From Coriaria nepalensis (taxonomy: Eukaryota; Streptophyta; Magnoliopsida; Cucurbitales; Coriariaceae): a stretch of DNA of 64,000 nt. The translations under genes were made by a program, and so were the position numbers. Shown piece by piece: positions 36,191 to 46,800 of the stretch. How positions within the stretch are numbered: the stretch's first letter is position 1; each line of letters opens with the position of its first letter. Location: assembly GCA_027186245.1 (NCBI GenBank), contig CP114484.1, forward strand, positions 4,724,501 to 4,788,500, in the 5' to 3' direction. The notes under the pieces are model-generated. The model ran no database searches. It saw only the letters and a list, made by a program, of their open reading frames with translations, and was not told where the DNA came from.

Positions 36191-36964
36191 TACCTATTTA
36201 TTACTCTAATGTTTTTATATAATCTACACCCCCACATCAACAAGTTTCTGGATCCACCACCACTACATGTATATATATTTGCTCTAATGTAGTCATTCGT
36301 GAGAAGAGCAGCCTCGAGAAATCAGTGTGTTATTCTACTTATGTTCTCCATTAATAATAATACTTTACAATTAGCGACAGTCACGAAATTAGAGAGTGAT
36401 TTCCAGAATGCAAATAGCTTGTGGCCCCAAAAAGACTAGGAGTTATAGCATGTGTAATTTGGTGAATCATTTGACCGATGATAATTACAATTAGAATTTT
36501 ATTATTATTATTTAAAATTAGTGGTTATTCATGAGTCCATTTAGGGCGAGCATCGGATCGGTGTCCGCCATCAGCATGTAACCATTTTTTTTTTAGGTAC
36601 ATCGTTAAAAACTTAAAATCATCAAAAACTTAAAACAATGACATTTTAGAAGATAAGAGTCAACATTATTACTCACAACTGCCAATCAGCATCATCATCG
36701 TTATTGTCTTCTTCACAATCTTCCTCATTATTTACTTCGCAATCGCCCACTCAACATACATGTTCTGGGACTTCATCATCGTTATCTTCTAATTCACTTT
36801 GGTAAAGTGATAATGTTCATTCCTTCATTATGATAAGTCCTACTGCAACAAGTTGGCCCATGTAGCTACCTATTTCCATCAAAATTGAGCTTGACAAACT
36901 GTTCTATAAATGGAATTAAACTATCCCTGTTAGCCTTAGCCAAAGTCACAAAGTTTGGTACATT

Positions 36965-38795
36965 TGTTAGAAAATAGATACACGTATATAGTAGAATAAA
37001 CGCAATATAAAATTTTTTTAAGATTTTAGCCAAATCATATGCGAGCATGCACAATTTTTATCATGACTGATCATACAATAATTATATGGCATATAATCTA
37101 TTTTACAAAAAGTACAATACATCTCAGCAATATTAAATCAATGTTTAGGGAAAGAGAATATTTCTTTTAATTTACAGAATTCTTTTTGAATAAGATGTGG
37201 ATGCACCCTCTGACCCTATCCACAGGATTCATTTCGCACGGTTAAGTTTGTACTTAAAATCTCAACTTATGAGATAATAAGCTCGGGAAAATGGAATGGA
37301 AAAGACTCTCCTTTTCTCTTTCATTTTCGGCCAAGAGGCTTGTGTGAGCACTTCTTGATTTTGGCCGCCATATACCTTATATTTATAAGCAAATGCTAAG
37401 TCATATTTTCCTAATCACATTAGGAATTCTAGTTACCTTAAAACACAAAAGTGAAATGTGCTAAAGCTCATTCAATGGCCGACCACCCATAGATTATCTA
37501 AGCCCTTTTATTAATTTTGACATATTTAAATCCAATTAATAATCTAATGCCCAATAACCCTTTTATTAATTAAGACCATTTTATAATTAAATAAAATTTT
37601 TTATATAACTTATTAATTTTCAATTAATTCAATACCACACTTAGTTGTCCTAGCAGAGCTGCATGATATTAAATTAATAAATTAATAATTACTATTTTAC
37701 CATTATAATCAAACTATATGTCAAATTACCATTTTACCCTTAAAATAGTTTTGGTCCCTTTTTCCTTTTTCTTAGATAAAACTTTAACTACATTTCTCCA
37801 AACCTTATGTCTGTGACCGATTAAGATCTACATCACACTGACATGAGAATTTCATAAATACCTTTATGATTTTGTTTAATTTCAAATTAAATTTGTTTAA
37901 TTAAAAACAACTTTTAAAATTAGACAGTTAACTTAATCATCTTATGATTAATTAATTTTAAACCTTCAAGTTAAGATTGACTTTTAGCAAAGTGTACAAA
38001 ATACCTGGGAGATGAGAAGTATGAAAAAACTCGTTTGTGGCCATCGTATACTTATAATAATAATAATTTCATATTGCCAATATCTTGATTCGTCCTAAGA
38101 CATGGTACATTCATTAAATCATAATAGAAAAATCATATGGACAGTTATATATTTATTGGACATCGACAATGGATTTACAGAAACTCTTTTCAAACCATAC
38201 TACTTAGTAAATATTCATTCAATATAGTATGTAATCCATAGGATCTTATTTCGAATATGGAAGCAATGAATTCCCTCTTTATGTCTCATAATCCTTCTCT
38301 CACAATACTTCATACCCAACGATGGTTCGCCCCATGTTCACCTATAGCTATGACTAATAGGAATGATGTCAAAGTATAAAGTTCAGTACTTAAGAAAACC
38401 ATGGTGTCTTAGGTCGAAGGAGCACACATAAAATAGTTACTATATAATTTTCATTAACAGTTAGTATTAATTATTATTAGAAAATTATATAAGCATCATA
38501 TTCAGCACCCTTAGTCTTTACTAAGCATTCATGCAATCATCATAATGTTCTATTCACACCACTGGCTATGAGATCGGTCATTCTAACAATTAGTTGATTA
38601 CCTATATGATTGTTATCTAGATCTCGATATTTATTCTTGGGATCATACGACTATTAACTATTTATATCTTTAGAGCTTTTGACAACTTGAGTCTCTACTA
38701 GCATGATATCTATCATGGTCTCTAGAGTATATAACTCAAGATACTAGACTTTATCATGATATGCATATATATAATATATATAATTAATTCTAACA
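36965..38795 (-). mobile_element. Copia long terminal repeat (about 1.83 kb), minus orientation
   Basis: On the minus strand it begins TGTTAGAATTAATT at 38795 and ends TATCTATTTTCTAACA at 36965, matching inverted ends. It sits just downstream of the RNase H relic at 38.87-39.5 kb, so it is that element's 3' LTR. The first 100 bp also match a second copy at about 50820-50915. The sequence beyond it (36866-36964) has no convincing primer site. The TSD could not be tested because the other LTR is missing. Confidence 0.6.
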
Positions 38796-38870
38796 AAATT
38801 AATAAACATGATAAATAATAACTAACTTTCATTAATGACAATAAATAATGATTTGCTAATGTCTACATAA

Positions 38871-39500
38871 TGATAGTATCACATAAAATATTTGCCTCAT
38901 TAAGTCAATTTTTGATTGGCTTGATGCCTACCTTCAATCTCCTACTTGCATTAAAGCCAGTCATTTCTAAATCTAGTTTCAATCTTATCAAGATGAAGAT
39001 CGAACTTCTATTAGGAAAGCGCATTGTGAATGGATCTATTATGTTGTCAACCATGTCGACCCTTTTTATGTTGACATCTCCTCTTCCAATTATTTCTCGG
39101 ATGAGGTGATAACATTGCAGCACGTGTTTAGATTTTAAATGAGACTTTGGTTCCTTTGCTTGTGCTATTGCATCGTTGTTATTGTAGTGTACTACTATAA
39201 GATCAATGATGCTCAGAACCACACCAAGCTTAATTATTAACGTTTTCATCCAAACTGACTTCTTTACTGGTTCTGAAGCTATAATATGTTGCTTCAGTAG
39301 TAGAATCCGTAGTCGTATCTGGTTTGTAACTCTTCTAACTGACCGTTTTACCATTTTATATGAAGACGAATCCTAAAATTGATTTACTATTATTAATATC
39401 TGATTGGAAATCAGAGTTTATATAACTTTCAACGAATTCTATTCTCGCATATCAAACATGTGTTTCATGCATAAGGTGTTTATGCTTCATGCGAGGACTT
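38871..39500 (-). pseudogene. Ty1/Copia RNase H relic
   Basis: The longest open part, 38905-39354, shows LGVVLSIIDLIVVHYNNNDA, IAQAKEPKSHLKSKHVL and YHLIREIIGRGDVNIKRVD, then DNIIDPFTM: the RNase H C-terminus of TNT1-94-like polyproteins. Upstream, in another frame, INSDFQSDINNSKS (about 39380-39420) gives the DSDWAGD-type start of RNase H. Frameshifts separate the parts. It reads into the long LTR at 38795. The homologous relic at 51.0-51.5 kb belongs to the same family. Confidence 0.88.
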
Positions 39501-39519
39501 TATCTTTTTGTTTGAGTTA

Positions 39520-40492
39520 AATCTTGACCCAATACGCATTCACAGCAACCACCTTCTTCCTACAAAGTGAACGTTGCAAGCCAAAGGCTGTCACAGTGGG
39601 TAGGTCACCGGTCAATAATGGAGTGATCTCTGGTAAGTAATGTCGGATGGAAGTTGCAGAGAGTAAAAATGGCTATAGAGAGAATTTAGCGTGAGAGAGT
39701 GAAAGTTCATATTAGGGTTTTTTTTTTTAGTGAGATTTTTGTTGGAAAGAGTAATAGGGAACATGAAGTCTCTTGTTTTAACTTAACGAGAGTGACTATT
39801 TTAAGTCTGATTATCTAGCGAGGCACCCACATGTCATATTAGGCTTTTCCCTTTCCACGCTTGTGGCAAAAATTAGCGCCCAAAACAAATACATTAAAAT
39901 ATACCTAAACTTTGAATTACTTACCAAAAAAGCCTACCAGCTAGACTTTTGCAATCTCCAAGGGAACTAAATATGACCGTCCCAATCAAAAGTTGTAATT
40001 AAAGCCCATACACGTTTCATCATAGTATAGTGAAAATGATTTTAACTTATAGAAGTACGAAGAATTATTTACTCCAAACGAATAGCGTATTATACTTTTA
40101 TTTGTGTAACTCCAAGGTTTTACTCTCGGAATATCTTACTCTAATTAATGTTTCACATCAATTTCAATAATTTTTATTATTGAATATTGATATGGATATA
40201 CTACATTGTTTGAAGTAAAATATTTATGGAACATTGCAAGAATGCCTCATAGAGACGTAATCTATTCAAAGAAGAGCGATTATTTGTTTCAAACAAACAA
40301 TATGATTCCAAATAGGCAAATAGTACGGTCATTCATTGAACTGTTTTTTGTGGCCAAAATAATCATTCATTAATTGGTATAAGATATAAGGAAAAAAGAA
40401 AACATTATTCATTTGCTAGATATCGTACGTGATGGTAGGAAACTTTCTCCTACGATTCTTTGTCATGTGTTTGTCCCATGAACATGGTGGAC
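39520..40492. other. Intergenic stretch, no gene seen
   Basis: Mixed-composition sequence with no recognisable open frame, lying between the Copia relic and the RNase T2 pseudogene. It may include the lost 3' end of the latter. Confidence 0.45.
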
Positions 40493-40983
40493 TCACAGCC
40501 GTCCGGAAATGTCTGTCCATAATGCAAAATGATATAGTTGGTCATTACCATTTACATCCTTGTTCAATTGGAACATTGGAGTAACACCTAATGCCTCTCT
40601 TATAGCAAATTGTATGGAAGAAACACGATAAGTTTCTCTCCATTTGGTATTATTCCTGCAAGAGATTTAACGTTTTCCTCATTAAGAAATAAAGTACCTC
40701 CACTATCTGATAATAAATTATACATCTAGCCATAAGCAATACTATATACTACTAGAAATTGTAATCAACATATATACTAGGTATGTACCTTTAGCGTTAA
40801 GTATCTTAGAAAGTCTTACTTTGCTTTTCAATTCTAAAGCCGTTTCAAAGTATTTACGCTGGTTAAGACTTGAACAAACGCCGTATGTTACCCACCCATT
40901 CAAAGCACCAGTGATATCTTATGGCGGTTGTGGGAGGTAGTGATGGCCAATGTTGTTCCAAAGGGCCAACGAGATCAGATATC
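40493..40983 (-). pseudogene. RNase T2 (S-like RNase) pseudogene, C-terminal half
   Basis: Two exon-like blocks on the minus strand, 40789-40983 and 40493-40655, are joined by a GT-AG intron at 40656-40788. Block 1 reads SDLVGPLEQHWPSL, then after a frameshift GALNGWVTYGVCSSLNQRKY and FETALELKSK. Block 2 reads GIIPNGE, then after a second frameshift TYRVSSIQFAIREALGVTP and LNKDVNGNDQLYHFALW. This follows the RNase T2 order: KVSDLVGPLEQHWPSL, the second active-site region, the DLK helix and the SIxxAIxEALG segment. The second active-site motif HEWxKHGTC is reduced to LNGWVTYGVC, so the catalytic His and Glu are lost. The N-terminal half with the first active site was not found. Frameshifts plus missing catalytic residues make it non-functional. 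Confidence 0.8.
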
Positions 40984-43862
40984 TATGAATAAAAAAAAAA
41001 AAAAAAAAATTGTAAATTAGACTTAGTCTTCCTAAACTTTTATTTTATTAGATTTTAGCTTTCTCAAACTTATAAAATTAATTTGATAAAAAATATAAAA
41101 TATAAAATATAAAATCAGACCTATGTCTTTTTATTTTTCATGAATTAGACTCAATTAAGTCCTTTATTTTCAAATTTTGTTAAAAAATTAAAAAGACTCG
41201 GTTACATACAATGCAGGAGACCATTATTTTAATCTATTTTAATAATTTGATGCATTTAAAGATTGATTTGAAATCGGGTCAATATGTGAAGTCAAGGTAA
41301 AAATAAATTATTTACATAAATAAACTAGGGCAAAATATAAGAGTTGAATCAAATTTTAAATAAATTAGATTTTTAAAATAGAACAGGATTACTAATTTTT
41401 TTAACAAACTTTTAAAATTATGGATCTAAGTCTAATTTATGAAAATTAAAATAACTTAGATCTAATTTATAAGTTTAAGATATCTACATTTTAATAAAAT
41501 GAAAATTAAAGAGAATTAAGTCTAGTCCAATACATATAACGAGCAAGAAATAGGTATTATTATACAACATATTTTGAAAAATAATATTCATAATTAGTCA
41601 AATGGCGAAGCTAGCTAGCTTAATATCTACATCTTAGATCAAGAGCATCACATACTTAGTAATATATAATAAGATCGCAGGCATGCCTGTACCTCCTGAA
41701 ATGTAAAAGGATGAAGAGCAACACATCTTAGATCAAGAGCATCATCACATACTTAGTAATGTATTTACGAAAATACATTTCAAACTTTCCTCCTGTCTTG
41801 TTGCACTAAACCGGATTTTGGATATATCCAAAAGATACGAAAACCTAAAATGATTAACAGAGTACTCTCTCATCTACTCTCTCTCTCTCGTCTCGTCTCT
41901 CTTGGCAGCCATTACTGAGTTTACAGACGAAAGAAGACAATGTGCTCTATGTAATCACTGGGAGAAGCCTATAATCCTAGTCCAACAGATGGAGGGCCCA
42001 CTAAGTTTTTGTCTTATAAAAGGAGAGCTAAGCTTGCGTGACATGATATGATGAATTTTTAAAATGTATTTGATCATTTATATTAAAATATTAAGCGTGA
42101 ATTCAAATTTCCAAACAAATAATTTTCATATAATCTTTTTTTTTTTTTTGGCATATTTTTTTTTTATTTTCCAAAGTGTTAGACCCACAATAATTAGTCG
42201 CTGAGTTGTTGGACCCACAAACTGATCAACTAAATATATTTAAAATTAAATTATTTTCAATTTTATCCATCCATTAAAGCTCCATGTACTTTTAAAGTGA
42301 GGCTTAAACTAAAATACTTTTGATGATGTTTTTGTAGACATAAAAGTGGATGCAATGAACCCAAATTGAGGTTTGGTTTGAACAAAATAACAAATTACAA
42401 ATACAGACTCCAAAACAATAGAACATATAAGATTTTCTAAAACTATATTTTACTCTCAACCCCTAAGATGTAATAAAAATAGATCGAAATGAACCTAAAG
42501 ATCCACCTAATAGCATTCAATATAAGAGTTGGTCCTGTTTTTTAAAAGCCTTTATTAATTATAATTTTAAAGAATTTGAATAAAAAGTGTAAAAAATGTT
42601 CCATTCCGTATCCAAGAGACAGACATGACAAGCGGGCGGGGGATATCAAGAAATCCGACTCCGTATCCAATCTGAATGAGAGAATACAAGTTCAGTGTAT
42701 ATATCCAACCGAATTGTTCGCCATACCCGTATCCATCCCGACCAAATCTAAATTGGCAGATACGGTCGGATATCTGACCCCCTTTTTTTAAGTTCAAAAT
42801 ATAAATCCTATTGTGAGTTCTTGGGTGAAGAAATACTAAGATGCGGAGAGGGGGATCAGGTGAGATCGAAATTCCACGTGGACTACGCACGTGGAGACAC
42901 ACACAAATGAAATTAAAAACATGTTTAAAACAGTTAAAAGATAAGTAAATCCATAGTTTGGTAATTTGAAAAATAATTCATCTTCACCAACTCTTCTTCT
43001 TCTTCACCAGGTCACCGCCGTTACCGAGACTGCCCTGCTAGCGTTCACCATCCTCAAAATCGATAATGGTTCAGTGGCCAAGAACCATATCAAAATTGAT
43101 ATGGGGACTTGAACCAGATCTATCGAAATCTATTAGATCCGTTTTTTAGCCATATCAAAATCAATATGATTCTTGACCTCTGGAATTGATTCTTGAGAGT
43201 GAGAGTTTGAGAGAGGCCGACACGGATAGTCCCGACAATGGCGTCTGCAGCAGTTTTAAGATGATGAAAATGAGAGATTTTTATTTTTATTTTTTATTTT
43301 AATTACCAAAACTCGATATCTTACATGTATTATTTATCTTTAAATTATTTTACATGTATTTTAATTTTATTTATAGATCTCTCCACATAAACAATCCACG
43401 TTAAACGTCAAATTCACCTAATCCATTGACCTTTTGTTGGGGGTGTGGTGGAGGTGGAGGGAGGAAATTTTGTTTCGGGTGGATCTGTCAGAAATGCTTA
43501 ATCTACTCATGCCTACTGAAAGACGTCAAGGTGAACCTTAAAGACATAACGTCCTTGGTAGTGCTAATCAATGCTAATAACAGTTCAACAAGATACTTAG
43601 TTTTTAGTATTAAAATAAAATCGGATAATTAAAAAAAATCCAAGTAATCAACTCTCCTGAACGTCGAATACACCATCAAATCCTAGAAGGCTTGAACTAC
43701 TTTAAAGTACAGGTCCTTCTCCCTTGATAAATCCTAGGAAAACTCACAACAGGATGCTTGATAATCTCTAGCATGGCTATAATTATATAAACTCTTAACT
43801 TCTGATCCAAAAACATCCCCTTTGACGGTATGTTTTTTCTGCTTATCGAAAATGTTAATATC
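40984..43862. other. Intergenic stretch downstream of FVE, no gene seen
   Basis: It contains an A run (about 40989-41008), a CT-rich run (about 41875-41900) and a block at about 42590-42790 rich in CCGTATCC/GGATATC words that resembles subterminal sequence of DNA transposons but has no clear ends. A sentence 'acatcttagatcaagagcatcacatacttagtaat' is present twice (about 41631 and 41722), a short direct repeat. The part near 43700-43862 should hold the FVE 3' UTR. Confidence 0.45.
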
Positions 43863-46800
43863 TCAAGGCTTTGAAGCACATTCCACAACATGAGACTTGA
43901 ATTTCTCAAGCTCAGCCAAGACCTCATCCTCTGGCCGATAGATCAAATCACTCATACGCCATATCTGCATAAACAGGATCATAGAATACTTCATGTCTCA
44001 ACTTTACCTTACCTTTGAAACAGTACATGATTAACTCTTTATAGACTTAAAAGGTAACAAAAAGGGTTGAAAGAAAATTATAATCTAAAATGATGTGTCG
44101 AATTAAATCTCGAACACAGTGCCGTCCAAACTTCAACAGTTTGATAGCTCAGTAAACTAAAATCTAAGAACAAAAGTTTTTAGTGATCGTTTCCAGTAGT
44201 TGTCAATGGAATACTTGAATAAAAGACATTTTCCAGATTCACTAAAGGGCACTTTCAGCTGGTTGTAGTAGGTGATTCAATTCTTATGAAATACTTAAAT
44301 AAAAGTCATTTTCCGGACTCACTGAAGGACACTTTTAGCTGGTTTAAGTAGGTGATTCAATTCTTGCTCTATTCATTTGAGAGGGTAAATTGGGTAAAAA
44401 TGAAAGGATGTAGACAATGGGAAAAAAGAATAGCTACATACCTGCAGTGTCCCCCCTCCTCCAGTAGAATCACAATCATCCGACACACTAACGACAGTCC
44501 ATGGATCAGAGGCATTCCAATGAAAATCAACAACTTTGTCCCTGCATATGGCAGAAAAGTAGTATAAACTTGAATATCAAAAGACAGATCTAGAAGTTCT
44601 AGATACACAAAAGATGAACATTGGTCCCAATTTCTAATTCAGGCATGCCTAAATGATGATTGAACTTTCACTAACTTTAGACGGTTGACTAGATGATATT
44701 TTAAAAATCATACGGATATCAATAAATTATTGGGGGAAGCCACCCATTTCTCTGTCAGCATGATCTGGACCAATACTTGTGAGGTTGATGTCATATGCCA
44801 CATGGGAGAGCAGGACCATCCTGGTCAAGGACCCACGGGCATAGACCAGAAAGAAGGAAGGTTACTAGTAACAAGTGATCAGAAATGCTATAGCTACAAG
44901 AAGATATGTTGATGAAGCTACCAGAAAAAATGCTCTTTCGGACTTCAAGGTCAATAAGAATGCTAGGAGCGTATATTTTTTTTATAGGGAGGTCAGTTCC
45001 AAACCTGTGCCCAGCATGTTGGAAAAATAAGCCTGGAGGTGAACTTGGTGTCTTCGCTGATACCTTTCCAACCTGCAATACACGATACATTAAGATGATA
45101 GCAAAATCACCGAAATAGTAACAGTAGTTTGCACACATGATTATGCTAAGGGGTGGAAAGGTTTGAAGCAATGGATGTCATCCGATAGTTTTTGCTTAAA
45201 ACTAATCAGACGGCATAAAATACACCATGACGTTCAATAAATTAAAATTTTGATGAAGTAGAACATATGCAAGCAGTTAAATTTAATGAAGCAAACAATT
45301 AACAGCAGCACCTTGTCGTAATCCCAAATATTCAACAGCCCATCCTCTGCAGAACTTCCAAAGACTGATGATTTGTCTGGAGACCACTGGGATACAAATG
45401 TAAAAATTTAATGAGAAAAAATTGATAAAATGCTACCAGTTTCTGCACAGAAGGTTCTTTTTAAGAGCATACTACCCAGAAGATGCTTAAAGAGAAGCAG
45501 ACTAAACGATACCTGAACACAAAGAACAGCGGCTTTGTGACCCTCAAATGTATGGATAGGCGAACCAACTCCATTAGATGTCAGATTCCGACGATCAAAC
45601 ATGCGAACAGAGTTATCTGCCGACCTGGGTAGAGAGTAACAAATTTCATTATTTTCCAACCTTACCAGAATGTAAAGAAACAGTAGAAAGAAAAAGCCAC
45701 TCAGCGAGAACTTCTATAAATCACAAACTAGAAAGAAACATGAGATGGAAAGATACCCAGTTATAATAAGATTATCATCATGGGGATTCCAGTCAACACA
45801 GTGAAGATCACCATTGTGTGCTTTCTCAACCTGTAAACAGAAACAAAAGTTAGGCAAAAGATGAAAAGCAAAAGAGAAAGATCCAAGAGCATTGAATTGA
45901 CACAGGTAACTAAATATACTACGAGGTACTTTCATATAACGTCATATTTTCTAACCAAACTAACACCAACGATGTATATATTCAGTTACCAATTGTCAGA
46001 AAAGTTCAAACTAGTAAGAAACTGGCACATCAATTTTATCTATCATTGAGACTCTTTAATACTCCCCCTCACGGGCAAGCCCATAACAATGTAGGCGTTG
46101 CACGTGCAAACAAATGACAAACAAAGCTCAAGAAGCATATCAAATGCAGAAATAACAAAGGGAGGAGCAACCGTAATTTGAACTCGAGACCTCAACTCTT
46201 GATACCATATTAAGTTATCAATTGTCCTAAAAACTGGAACTGGTAGGAAACTGGCACATCAATTTTATCTATCATTGGGACTCTTTAATAGCATATTGTA
46301 TAAATATTCCCCAATTTTGATGAGATCAATAGCATGTATAGAATTAATTGTGTAATGACGTGGTTTTCCCTGAACTCAAATTTACACAATTGATAGAATT
46401 ATCTACAGGTAAAATCAGGACCCAAACTCCTAATTTATAAAGGGAGCAGTAGAAAAGTGCCGCCAAATCCAGAATAAAAAATATATATATTTAGTGTATA
46501 ACCTTAACAACAGGGCCAGTGCCAACTCGAGCATCCCACAGTATGAGGCAAGAGTCATCTCCAACACTGCAAAACTCCTGCGCACTTAAGTAGGAAAACA
46601 AAATTTTCAGGACAACGCAAAGATAACATATCTATGCCAAGAAAGAAACAGTGCACTCCTAACTCGTCAAATAGCACTACTTAGACTCTCAAAGTTACCT
46701 GGATGGACAGAATGCCACATCCTCAACCGTATCCTCATGGCCCTGGTAGATTCCTCGTGGCCCAACAGTAGGGCCATCAGCAGCTTTATCGCCTCCCTCC

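Larger units (their letters stand above)
33872..36265. mobile_element. Candidate DNA element with GGTGGAT-type termini, class uncertain
   Basis: The left end reads CGGGTGGATGCAGATTGGGG. The reverse-complemented right end reads TAGTGGTGGATCCAGAAACT. The shared core is GGTGGATnCAGA. Both are flanked by CATGTA (33866-33871 and 36266-36271), a possible target duplication. The interior has no coding sequence of its own and encloses the pogo-like relic at 35.1-36.2 kb. Termini with 'ggatccaccac' and 'ggggcaactgcccc' are widespread in plant genomes, but I do not assign a superfamily. The flanking match is only 6 bp and could be chance. Confidence 0.4.

Noticed and set aside
36541..36570. TAGGGCGAGCATCGGATCGG as a hAT-like left end
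   Set aside because: No matching right end or 8-bp duplication found, and no transposase code nearby.
36866..36964. Possible Copia gag start (LIPFIEQFVKLNFDG) just beyond the LTR
   Set aside because: Only about 20 suggestive residues, then stops, with no primer site between. Could be chance, so the LTR is kept as a 3' LTR.
42567..42902. 111-aa minus-strand frame with CGGATATC-rich sequence
   Set aside because: Repetitive DNA-element-like sequence without ends or a protein family. Not called as a gene or as an element.
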